Below are positions 18,101 through 25,734 of a stretch of 32,759 nucleotides of DNA, piece after piece. The notes beneath the pieces are model-generated. The model was not told the origin of the DNA. It worked only from the letters and a program-made list of their open reading frames with translations, and did not search any database. The position numbers and the translations under genes are program-made. The DNA lies in assembly GCF_029238425.1 (NCBI RefSeq), contig NZ_JAQWGB010000208.1:1-32759 (forward strand), read 5' to 3'. The first letter of the stretch is position 1, and each line of letters opens with the position of its first letter. This DNA is from Flavicella sp. GTDB lineage: Bacteria > Bacteroidota > Bacteroidia > Flavobacteriales > Flavobacteriaceae.

Positions 18101-19258
18101 ATGAACTTAGAATTTTTATTCCCCCTTGAAGAGCCTTTTCTAGAAGAAATTTCAGAATATCCTGAGACATCCTTGTCTCGTTTTGTTGGAATTCATACAA
18201 AAGAGCAAGGGATCCCTGATTTACAAAATGTATCCATTGCAATTTTAGGAGTTCAAGATGGACGAGGAGCTGTTAACAATGATACTACCGGTTATGGTGT
18301 GGATGCTATTAGAAAGCATTTTTACAAATTATATCCTGGGAATTGGTCTCAAAAAATAGTCGATCTTGGGAATATTCCACAAGGAGCTTCTGTTCAAGAT
18401 ACTTATTTTGCTTTGAGAGAAGTAATAACTTCTTTAGTTAAAAAAAATATTGTGCCGATCATATTGGGGGGTGGACAAGATCTAACCTATGCCAATTACC
18501 GCGCCTATGATTCTTTAGAACAGCTTGTAAATATAGTTTCCGTTGATTCTAAATTCGATTTAGGAGCACTGGAATCACCATTAAACTCAAATTCCTTTTT
18601 AAGTAAGATTGTAATGGAGGAGCCAGCAAACTTGTTTAATTATAGCAATATTGGGTATCAAACTTTTTTTAATTCACAGGATGAAATCGATCTGTTAGAT
18701 AGTTTGTCTTTTGATGCTTATCGTTTGGGAGAAGCAAAAGATTTGAAAATTGTGGAACCTATAATGCGTGATGCTGATATTGTTAGTATTGATATTGGGG
18801 CTGTTAGGATGGGAGAAGCACCAGGGAATGGTAATGCAACTCCGAATGGTTTTTATGGAGATGAAATCTGTGCTATTTCTAGATATGCTGGTATCAGTGA
18901 TAAAGTAACTTCATTTGGTGTTTATGAGTTTAACAATCGACTTGATGTGCAAGGGCAAACGGCCCATTTAATTGCTCAGATGGTTTGGTATTTTATTGAA
19001 GGATACAGCTTTAGAGCCAACGATTATCCTTACTGTACCAAAGAGAAATATATCAAATACATAGTGCCACATGAGGATGAAAATATGGTTTTTTATAAAA
19101 GCCATAAAAGTGGTCGTTGGTGGTTGGAAATTCATTCTATGAATGACAATAAATACAAACGACATGCGTTAATACCGTGTACGCACGATGATTATATGGA
19201 TGCGACATCGCAAAAAGTGCCAGAAAGATGGTACAAAGCATTGAAAAAAATAAATTAA
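18101..19258 (+). CDS. Ureohydrolase (arginase/formimidoylglutamase)-fold protein, probably inactive
   Basis: 385 residues from ATG 18101 (a TTG two codons upstream is less likely). The arginase/agmatinase/formiminoglutamase fold is recognisable from ILGVQDGRGAVNN, the GGGQDLTY loop, SVDSKFDLG and SIDIGAVRMGEAPGNG. In active members the two manganese ions are held by GG(D/G)H, DAHxD and DxD. Here the equivalents are Gln126, Asp149, Lys151, Asp153, Asp231 and Gly233, so three of six ligands are replaced. Automatic annotation would probably say formimidoylglutamase, but hydrolysis seems unlikely. No histidine-degradation (hut) genes are nearby. It lies between topA and gldK, with its own promoter and 121 bases before gldK, which may hint at a link to type IX secretion or gliding. 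Function unknown. Confidence 0.85.
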   Translation: MNLEFLFPLEEPFLEEISEYPETSLSRFVGIHTKEQGIPDLQNVSIAILGVQDGRGAVNNDTTGYGVDAIRKHFYKLYPGNWSQKIVDLGNIPQGASVQDTYFALREVITSLVKKNIVPIILGGGQDLTYANYRAYDSLEQLVNIVSVDSKFDLGALESPLNSNSFLSKIVMEEPANLFNYSNIGYQTFFNSQDEIDLLDSLSFDAYRLGEAKDLKIVEPIMRDADIVSIDIGAVRMGEAPGNGNATPNGFYGDEICAISRYAGISDKVTSFGVYEFNNRLDVQGQTAHLIAQMVWYFIEGYSFRANDYPYCTKEKYIKYIVPHEDENMVFYKSHKSGRWWLEIHSMNDNKYKRHALIPCTHDDYMDATSQKVPERWYKALKKIN

Positions 19259-19319
19259 TAAATGCGCGTTAACTTTAAGTGAAAAGTGCCAAAAAGTCTT
19301 GGTTTATGCTTTTTATTCG

Positions 19320-19350
19320 TTGCTTTTCATAAAAAAAAATGATAGGTTTA
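19320..19350 (+). promoter_or_regulatory. Weak candidate gldK promoter
   Basis: TTG (19320-19322), a 20-base spacer and TAGGTTTA (19343-19350), one mismatch from the -7 consensus. Transcription would start near 19357, about 23 bases before gldK. The alternative is read-through from the ureohydrolase-like gene. Confidence 0.3.
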
Positions 19351-19379
19351 CGCTCAATTACGAAAGACAAGAAGTGAAT

Positions 19380-20765
19380 ATGAAAAATATAGCAGTTTAT
19401 ATAGCCTTAATATTAGTGATATATAGTTGTGGTTCTAACGATAGAGGTGAGGTTGTAGGGAAGTCTTCTGGTAAGAAAATTTATTCTGAAAGACCTTTTG
19501 GAATGGTCTTAGTTCCTGGAGGTGCCTTTACGATGGGTAGAGAGGATGAAGATCCTTTTGGAGGAATCGGAACTGCTCCGAGAACTGTTACCGTACAGCA
19601 TTTTTATATGGATGAGTCTGAAGTCACAAATAGTGAATATGGACAGTTCGTGGAATGGGTGCGTGATTCAATTGTACGTACAGAATTGGCACTTACTGCC
19701 GATGAGAGATCTTATTTAGTAGATGCCGATGGAGAAGGAAGTGACGATGGTATTTTTCGTTATAGTTTTAAAGAAGTAGATACAACCGATGCCAATCAGT
19801 ATGAAAAATATATGATTGATAATTATGGTGGTTTAGGAGATGTAAATTCATTGACAGAAGGAAGAGCTTTGAACTGGAGAATTCCTATTGTTTGGGATAA
19901 AAATGAATATCCAGATGCTGCCTATTCTGAGGTTATGGATTCAATGTACTTGCCTTTAGAGGATTCTTTTGAGGGAGAAAGAATTTTGAACGTTAAAAAA
20001 TTGAAATACACTTATTCTTGGTTTAATAAAGAAGGAGCTGCGAAAAGTACAACAGGTTCTAGAAAAGATTTTATCATTCATGAAGATGTTTCTGTGTATC
20101 CTGATACTACGGTATGGGTAAAAGATTTTAGTTATTCATATAATGATCCTATTCATGAAGAATACTTTTGGCATTCAGCATATCAAGAATATCCTGTAGT
20201 TGGGGTGAACTGGTATCAAGCTAAGGCATATTGTAACTGGAAGACTAAGAAGAAAAATGATTACTTGAGGTCTAGAAAAACACCAATTAGAGTTCCGAAT
20301 TTTAGATTGCCAACGGAAGCAGAATGGGAATTTGCGGCTAGAGGAGGAATCGATCATGGTACTTATCCATGGGGTGGTCCTTATACAACAGATGATAGAG
20401 GTATCTTTTTAGCGAATTTTAAACCTGTTCGTGGAAACTATGCAATTGATGGTGCTTTATATACGGTAGAAGCTTATTCGTATGATCCTAACGGATATGG
20501 ATTGTATAATATGGCTGGGAACGTAGCAGAATGGACAAGTACTTCCTACAATCAAGGTTCTTATAGAACGGGATCTAGTATCAATGCAAATATTGAAGAT
20601 GAAGGAAATAAACGAAAAGTAATTCGTGGTGGTTCTTGGAAAGATATTGCTTATTTCTTGCAAGTATCTACTAGAGATTATGAGTATGCGGATTCTTTAA
20701 AAAGTTATATAGGATTTAGAACAGTTCAAGATTTTCTTGGTGTATCTAAGAAAACTAAAAAATAA
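19380..20765 (+). CDS. gldK: Type IX secretion / gliding lipoprotein GldK
   Basis: 461 residues with a lipoprotein signal peptide (lipobox ending at Cys17, LVIYSC). The mature part has the formylglycine-generating-enzyme-like (SUMF1) fold: FGMVLVPGGAFTMGRED near the start, FYMDESEVTNSEYGQFVEW, then VVGVNWYQAKAYCNW, RLPTEAEWEFAARGG, YNMAGNVAEWTS and VIRGGSWKD. GldK is an outer-membrane lipoprotein that forms a periplasmic ring with GldN in type IX secretion and is not known to act as an oxidase. I chose ATG 19380 because the lipoprotein signal begins there; the reading frame extends further upstream but without signal-like sequence. First gene of gldKLMN. Confidence 0.97.
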   Translation: MKNIAVYIALILVIYSCGSNDRGEVVGKSSGKKIYSERPFGMVLVPGGAFTMGREDEDPFGGIGTAPRTVTVQHFYMDESEVTNSEYGQFVEWVRDSIVRTELALTADERSYLVDADGEGSDDGIFRYSFKEVDTTDANQYEKYMIDNYGGLGDVNSLTEGRALNWRIPIVWDKNEYPDAAYSEVMDSMYLPLEDSFEGERILNVKKLKYTYSWFNKEGAAKSTTGSRKDFIIHEDVSVYPDTTVWVKDFSYSYNDPIHEEYFWHSAYQEYPVVGVNWYQAKAYCNWKTKKKNDYLRSRKTPIRVPNFRLPTEAEWEFAARGGIDHGTYPWGGPYTTDDRGIFLANFKPVRGNYAIDGALYTVEAYSYDPNGYGLYNMAGNVAEWTSTSYNQGSYRTGSSINANIEDEGNKRKVIRGGSWKDIAYFLQVSTRDYEYADSLKSYIGFRTVQDFLGVSKKTKK

Positions 20766-20811
20766 AATAGAATAAATTATAATTAACCAACCCCTAATAA
20801 AAATTTAAATT

Positions 20812-21444
20812 ATGGCACAATCAGTAAAAAGCAAGAAAATTTTAAACATGGTATACGGACTTGGAGCATCTGTCGTTTTGATAGGAGCCTTGTTCAAAAT
20901 ATTACACTTTAGCATTGGACCCCTTACCGGAGGAGTAATGTTAACTGTTGGTCTTTTAACAGAGGCGTTTATTTTTGCTTATTCTGCTTTTTTTGAACCT
21001 ATAGAAGAAGATTTAGATTGGACGCAAGTATATCCAGAATTGGTAGGCGGTTCTGCGAAAGATAAAGATCCAAATGCGAAAGGTATTATGGCAGATAAAC
21101 TTGATGAAATGTTACGTCAGTCTAATTTAGATGCTGAGTTGGTAGGTAGTTTGGCTGAAAGTATTAAAAACTTTAAAGGAGCTGCAGAAAGTATCAATTC
21201 ATCGGTAGATACAGTTGCGAATACACATAAATATAATGAGGAAATGGCTGTTGCTGCAGTACATTTAGAATCATTGAATAGTTTGTATAAAGTACAGTCT
21301 GAAAGTAGTGAGCGCCAAGCATTTTTAAATGAATCTATGTTGAAACATTCAGAAAAATTAGAATCTCAAATGGAAGTATTGGCAAACAACTTGTCTTCTT
21401 TGAATTCTGTGTATGGTGGAATGTTATCTGCAATGAATAAATAA
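20812..21444 (+). CDS. gldL: Gliding motility / type IX secretion motor subunit GldL
   Basis: 210 residues. Two transmembrane helices (about 14-33 and 38-60) are followed by a cytoplasmic part with DWTQVYPEL and a coiled-coil-like C-terminal half. Lys29 in the first helix and Glu51 in the second (LLTEAFIFAY) align with the charged residues shown in Flavobacterium johnsoniae GldL to be needed for proton-driven rotation. GldL pentamers surround a GldM dimer in the inner membrane and power secretion and gliding. gldM follows after 35 bases. Confidence 0.97.
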   Translation: MAQSVKSKKILNMVYGLGASVVLIGALFKILHFSIGPLTGGVMLTVGLLTEAFIFAYSAFFEPIEEDLDWTQVYPELVGGSAKDKDPNAKGIMADKLDEMLRQSNLDAELVGSLAESIKNFKGAAESINSSVDTVANTHKYNEEMAVAAVHLESLNSLYKVQSESSERQAFLNESMLKHSEKLESQMEVLANNLSSLNSVYGGMLSAMNK

Positions 21445-21479
21445 TTAATAACCTTAAAAATTAACAAAGCTTATTAATT

Positions 21480-23042
21480 ATGGCAGGAGGAAAACAATCA
21501 GCTAGGCAGAAGATGATCAATCTTATGTACCTTGTATTTATTGCAATGTTGGCATTGAATATGGGTAAAAAAGTATTGTCATCTTTTGGATACTTAAATG
21601 AAAAAATAGAATCATCAAATCAGACATCGGCAAATGATATTGCTGCGGTTTTACAAGATTTGGGAACAAAAGCGTCAGAACAACCAGAAAAGTATGGCGA
21701 CTTAAATGATAAAGCGGTTCAAGTAAATAGAATTTCAAACGACTTTTTTAATTACTTAGGAGCGGTAAAGGACTCGTTATTGTCTACAATAGATCCAGAA
21801 CTTCACAAGGACTATGAATCTTTGGATTCTGAAACAGCAGGAGATGAGTTTTTCTTTGCAGGAGAAACAAAACTTACCGAGAATGGTGAGTTGTTTGTAT
21901 CTAGTATCAATCAGTATAGAGATGATATCATTGCGGTATTAGGTGAAAATATCAAGCCAGATGTACTAGATCATTTAAACAAACGTTTTGATACTAGTGA
22001 ACAACCTATCAAGGATAGTGAAAGAACACAACCATGGATTAGAAATAGATATGAAGGGTTTCCATTAGTAGCTACTTTGACAAATATTTCTGTTATCCAG
22101 GCGGATGCTAGAACTTCTGAAAAAGAAATTTATAACTCTTTATTAGGGAAACAATTATCTGCAGATGCTAGTATTAGTGAAAAAACATATCAAGCCATTG
22201 TAATTCCGAATAAACCGGCATATTTCCCTGGAGAAGAATTTAGTGGAACGGTAGTTTTAGGAAAGTATGATGCAAATTTGAAACCAGAAAGTTTGACCAT
22301 CAATGGGAAGAAGTATTCTGATAGAGACGAGAAAGGTGCCGCATTGGTAAAGTTTAAAACAGGAAAAGTTGGTGAAAATGACATCATTGGTGAATTTGTT
22401 TTTAAGCAAGATGGAAAGAATGTTAAGATACCTGTAAAGTCAAATTATCTAGTGGTTCCAAAGCCAAATTCAGCAGTCGTATCTGCTGATAAGATGAATG
22501 TGGTTTATAGGGGGGTACAAAATCCAATTACAATTTCTATTCCCGGTATTTCTGATAGTAATGTAAAGGCTTCTGCTTCTGGATTGAAAAGAGTAAAAGG
22601 AACAAAATATAATTTATTCCCTGGAAAAGGAAAAGAAGTAATAATAAATGTAACAGGTAAGACAAATGATGGAACCGTTATTAAGTCGCCACCAGTAAAG
22701 TTTAGAATTAAAGATATTCCACCACCAGCAGCTACTATTAGAAAGCAATGGGGGTCTATTAAAATGCCTAAATCAAGTTTAGCTAAAGCTACTATTGATG
22801 CTGCATTGATAGATTTTGATTTTGATTTGAAATTAAAAGTTTCTTCGTTTAAAATTAAAATTCCAGGTCAATCAACAGTGATGGTGAATGGTACTAGATT
22901 GGATGCTAGAGCTCAAAAAGCTTTAATGAAAGCAAAAAGAGGGGATGTGGTAAGTATTTTTGATGTAAAGGCTGCGATTATTGGAAATTCTTCTTACAGA
23001 TTGAAAGGAGTGTTACCGTTGAGTGTAGTAATCTCTAACTAA
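21480..23042 (+). CDS. gldM: Gliding motility / type IX secretion motor subunit GldM
   Basis: 520 residues. A short cytoplasmic N-terminus (GGKQSARQKM) leads into one transmembrane helix (MINLMYLVFIAMLALNMGKKVL), the part that sits inside the GldL ring. A long periplasmic portion follows, consistent with the four elongated domains of the GldM dimer that reaches the GldK/GldN ring. Landmarks include YEGFPLVATLTNISVIQADART, YFPGEEFSGTVVLGKYD and YRGVQNPITISIPG. Length is close to F. johnsoniae GldM. Confidence 0.97.
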   Translation: MAGGKQSARQKMINLMYLVFIAMLALNMGKKVLSSFGYLNEKIESSNQTSANDIAAVLQDLGTKASEQPEKYGDLNDKAVQVNRISNDFFNYLGAVKDSLLSTIDPELHKDYESLDSETAGDEFFFAGETKLTENGELFVSSINQYRDDIIAVLGENIKPDVLDHLNKRFDTSEQPIKDSERTQPWIRNRYEGFPLVATLTNISVIQADARTSEKEIYNSLLGKQLSADASISEKTYQAIVIPNKPAYFPGEEFSGTVVLGKYDANLKPESLTINGKKYSDRDEKGAALVKFKTGKVGENDIIGEFVFKQDGKNVKIPVKSNYLVVPKPNSAVVSADKMNVVYRGVQNPITISIPGISDSNVKASASGLKRVKGTKYNLFPGKGKEVIINVTGKTNDGTVIKSPPVKFRIKDIPPPAATIRKQWGSIKMPKSSLAKATIDAALIDFDFDLKLKVSSFKIKIPGQSTVMVNGTRLDARAQKALMKAKRGDVVSIFDVKAAIIGNSSYRLKGVLPLSVVISN

Positions 23043-23070
23043 TCATTAGTTAATAGATTCAATAAGAGTA

Positions 23071-23100
23071 TTGTTTAAAAATACAGATATAGTATTTTTG
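23071..23100 (+). promoter_or_regulatory. Internal promoter ahead of gldN
   Basis: TTG (23071-23073), a 19-base spacer and TATTTTTG (23093-23100) match the Bacteroidota consensus exactly inside the 80-base gldM-gldN gap. The expected start near 23107 leaves about 18 bases before the gldN ATG. The gap is clearly larger than the gldL-gldM gap, which fits a separate promoter. Confidence 0.65.
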
Positions 23101-23125
23101 TAAGCGGATTAAAAGTTTGAGAATG

Positions 23126-24028
23126 ATGAATTTGAAAAATTATTTACTATTTGGATTTGTGTTGTTGAGTATTTCAGCGATTGCACAGGCTGACTTTGGT
23201 GTGCTGAATGCGCAGACACCGGATGAAATAGGGCAAGTGCCAGAGCAGTATCAGGAAGCCTCTAAGGATAGTCCAATACCTTACGGATACGTAAATGAAC
23301 GCGATATTCTTTGGTCTAAAATTGTTTGGGAAGAAATTGATTTGAATGAGCGTATGAATATGCCTCTGTATTATCCAATTGATTCTGCAAATGTGAATAG
23401 TAGCAGAAAATCTTTGTTTTACACCTTGTTAAAAGGGATCAAAACTGGGAAGATCAAAGAAGTTTATGATGATTCTTTCTTTAAATCAAAATTGACAGAG
23501 AAAGATATCAATCAAAAATTGACTCGTGTTGATACATCTGATTATGCTTATGAATTGATCAATGAAGGTGAAACGGATATCAAAGATTTTGTTGATGAAA
23601 TTTCCATCAAATCTGAAGATATTTCAGGTTATAAAATTAAAGGTATCTGGTATTTTGATAAAAGACATGGTGAATTAAAGTACCGTCTTTTGGCAATAGC
23701 GCCTTTGGCCCCGGATGTTCAATTGTTGGGAAGAGATGATATTATTGATGATGAAACGTTGCCGTTATTTTGGATCTTTTATCCAGATGCTAGAGAGGTG
23801 TTACACAATGCATTTGCATTTAATAATGTAAATCATAGATCTCCTATCTCTTTTGACGACTTGTTGAATTCTAGAAGATTTACATCTTTTATCATACGTG
23901 AAGAAAACTTATATGGAAATAGAGCAATTGCTGATTATATTCAGGGGAATGCTTTGTACCAAATTATGGAATCGGAACGTATTCGAGAACAAATTAGAAA
24001 TAAAGAATTGGATATGTGGAATTATTAA
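23126..24028 (+). CDS. gldN: Type IX secretion / gliding protein GldN
   Basis: About 300 residues with a signal peptide (LKNYLLFGFVLLSISAIAQA) and a periplasmic mature part. Family landmarks include YGYVNERDILWSKIVWEEIDLNER, LFYTLLKGIKTGKIKEVYDD, GIWYFDKRHGELKYRLLAIAP and FWIFYPDAREVLHN. GldN binds GldK to form the outer-membrane-associated ring of the type IX secretion system. Either ATG at 23123 or at 23126 could be the start; both give the same signal peptide. A hairpin terminator follows, so this is the last gene of the block. No second copy (gldO-like) follows, unlike F. johnsoniae. Confidence 0.96.
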   Translation: MNLKNYLLFGFVLLSISAIAQADFGVLNAQTPDEIGQVPEQYQEASKDSPIPYGYVNERDILWSKIVWEEIDLNERMNMPLYYPIDSANVNSSRKSLFYTLLKGIKTGKIKEVYDDSFFKSKLTEKDINQKLTRVDTSDYAYELINEGETDIKDFVDEISIKSEDISGYKIKGIWYFDKRHGELKYRLLAIAPLAPDVQLLGRDDIIDDETLPLFWIFYPDAREVLHNAFAFNNVNHRSPISFDDLLNSRRFTSFIIREENLYGNRAIADYIQGNALYQIMESERIREQIRNKELDMWNY

Positions 24029-24050
24029 TTCTGTGTTTCCATAAATAATA

Positions 24051-24090
24051 AAAAGACTCTTGTATGTATTTCCATTCAAGAGTTTTTTTT
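24051..24090 (+). terminator. gldKLMN terminator
   Basis: A 12-bp stem (24051-24062 with 24077-24088, core ACTCTTG/CAAGAGT, one G-T pair) with a 14-base loop runs into eight or more Ts. It closes the gld block ahead of the FAD-dependent oxidoreductase gene. Confidence 0.85.
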
Positions 24091-24103
24091 TAATCCATAT
24101 TTT

Positions 24104-25150
24104 ATGAAAGTAGATTGTATAATAGTAGGTTTTGGATTGGCAGGAATGGCCTTTGCAAAAGAGCTAGAGGAGAATGGGAAGTCGTTTGTGGTTTATGAAG
24201 ATGATTCTCAAACATCCTCTAATGTTGCTGGTGGAGTTTACAATCCTGTAATTTTGAAACGATTTACTCCGGTATGGCAAGGGCAAGAGCAATTGGAAAT
24301 TGCGTTACCATTTTATACTGAAATAGAAAACAAACTTGGTGGAGTTTATGATTATAAATTTTCTACCTACCGTGTGTTTAAGTCTGTAGAGGAACAAAAC
24401 AATTGGTTTTCGGCATCAGATAAACCTTTGTTAGCTCCTTATATGGATACGAATATAGTGCGTAAAAGTTATCGTGGGATCGTTTCTGAAAATGGTTTTG
24501 GTAGATTATTTCATACGGGGAGGATTGACACAAAGGAACTTTTAGAAGATTACAAACAATATTTAGAATGTTCTGAGAGTATTCGTTACGAAAGCTTTGA
24601 TTACGATGCTGTAAAAGTGCTTTCTAATGGAGTTAAGTATAAAGAGACCGAAGCTGCTTACGTTGTTTTTTGTGAGGGATATGGGATGCATAAAAACCCA
24701 TATTTTTCAAATTTACCTATGAATGAGGCAAAAGGAGAATTACTTACAATACATGCTCCAGAATTAGAGGTTGATTTTTTAATCAAAGCGGCTGTTTTTG
24801 TGTTGCCTTTGGGGAAAGGTTTGTTTAAAGTGGGTGCTACGTTCAATTGGAAAGACAAAACCTTGAAAGCAACCGAAGAGGGTAGAAAGGAACTGTTGGA
24901 TAAATTGGAAACTTTTATAAAAGTGCCTTATACTGTGGTAGAACATTCAGCAGGAATTAGACCTACGGTTAAGGATCGAAGACCTTTGGTGGGTGTACAT
25001 TCTAAACACAGTTCACTTTGTGTTTTAAATGGCTTGGGAACAAGAGGTGTTATGATAGCACCAAAAGTTGCTAAGGAGCTTTATTTGCACCTTTTTGAAG
25101 GGGCTTCGTTAGATCCAGAATCTAACATCAATAGATTCCTGAAAAAATAA
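24104..25150 (+). CDS. FAD-dependent oxidoreductase (DAO family)
   Basis: 348 residues. The N-terminal dinucleotide-binding fold has the GxGxxG motif (CIIVGFGLAGMAFAKELEE) and an acidic residue at the end of the second strand (VVYEDD). The C-terminal part has GIRPTVKDRRPLVGVH and NGLGTRGVMIAP, the second FAD-contact region typical of D-amino-acid-oxidase-like enzymes. Probably cytoplasmic. The substrate cannot be read from sequence; amine or amino-acid oxidation is the usual reaction of the family. It lies directly after the gld terminator and its stop codon abuts the stop of the convergent DUF983 gene. Confidence 0.88.
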   Translation: MKVDCIIVGFGLAGMAFAKELEENGKSFVVYEDDSQTSSNVAGGVYNPVILKRFTPVWQGQEQLEIALPFYTEIENKLGGVYDYKFSTYRVFKSVEEQNNWFSASDKPLLAPYMDTNIVRKSYRGIVSENGFGRLFHTGRIDTKELLEDYKQYLECSESIRYESFDYDAVKVLSNGVKYKETEAAYVVFCEGYGMHKNPYFSNLPMNEAKGELLTIHAPELEVDFLIKAAVFVLPLGKGLFKVGATFNWKDKTLKATEEGRKELLDKLETFIKVPYTVVEHSAGIRPTVKDRRPLVGVHSKHSSLCVLNGLGTRGVMIAPKVAKELYLHLFEGASLDPESNINRFLKK

Positions 25151-25531
25151 TTATTTCTTTTTGTCTTTGTAAGCAACAAAGATATTGATCCAAATAATTC
25201 TTGAGAGCCTTAGACTAAAGGGTGTAGAGCCGATTAGAATAAGTATGATAGCTAAAAAGGATTCTAAAAGTTCAAAATTGAAAATTAAGTTGGTAATTAA
25301 AAAAGTAAGTATAGAAATACCAACAGACAAGGTATATGCAACGTACATGGCTCCATAAAAAAAAGAGGGTTCCATCATATATTTAAAGTTGCAGTTTGGA
25401 CAATTGTCATGGATTTTAGTAACATCCTTTAATTTAAAACCACCTTTCTCCGTAAAAAAATCTCCTTCATGACATTTGGGACATTTAAATTTTAGAATGC
25501 TATATAACTTACTGCCTTTTTTTAAAAACAT
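25151..25531 (-). CDS. DUF983 membrane protein with zinc-ribbon N-terminus
   Basis: 126 residues. Two CxxC pairs near the N-terminus (Cys17/Cys20 in FKCPKCHEGDFF and Cys44/Cys47 in NCPNCNFKY) look like a zinc ribbon. Two hydrophobic segments follow (about 57-80 and 86-108), ending in a basic tail. This is the standard DUF983 architecture; function is unknown across the family. It stands alone on the minus strand and its stop codon directly abuts that of the oxidoreductase gene. Confidence 0.88.
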   Translation of the reverse strand: MFLKKGSKLYSILKFKCPKCHEGDFFTEKGGFKLKDVTKIHDNCPNCNFKYMMEPSFFYGAMYVAYTLSVGISILTFLITNLIFNFELLESFLAIILILIGSTPFSLRLSRIIWINIFVAYKDKKK

Positions 25532-25593
25532 AATTCAATTCTTAAGATAATCAAGGTTGAAAAAGCGACCATGACCATAAAATAAACATGGTA

Positions 25594-25601
25594 CAAAGAT
25601 A
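25594..25601 (-). promoter_or_regulatory. Candidate DUF983 -7 element
   Basis: TATCTTTG on the minus strand matches TAnnTTTG exactly, about 60 bases upstream of the ATG. No TTG is found at the -33 distance, so support is partial. Confidence 0.35.
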
Positions 25602-25665
25602 CGAACTTAACATGGTAAGCTCTATAAACCTGTGTTAAATAGGATGCAAACATTACAAAAATCTA

Positions 25666-25696
25666 TTCTTAAATAGTAAAATTTGTGATAGATTTG
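25666..25696 (+). promoter_or_regulatory. Candidate promoter of the ABC-F gene
   Basis: TAGATTTG (25689-25696) is an exact -7 match. A near match TTC (25666-25668) lies 20 bases upstream in place of TTG. The start would be near 25703, about 32 bases before the ATG at 25735. Confidence 0.42.
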
Positions 25697-25734
25697 CAAA
25701 ATTCCATTAATATTCTAAAAACACTTATTCATAG

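Noticed and set aside
25144-25156. AT-only palindrome around AATAATTATT between the oxidoreductase and DUF983 genes
   Set aside because: It contains no G-C pairs and arises from two adjacent stop codons; it would be too weak for a terminator.
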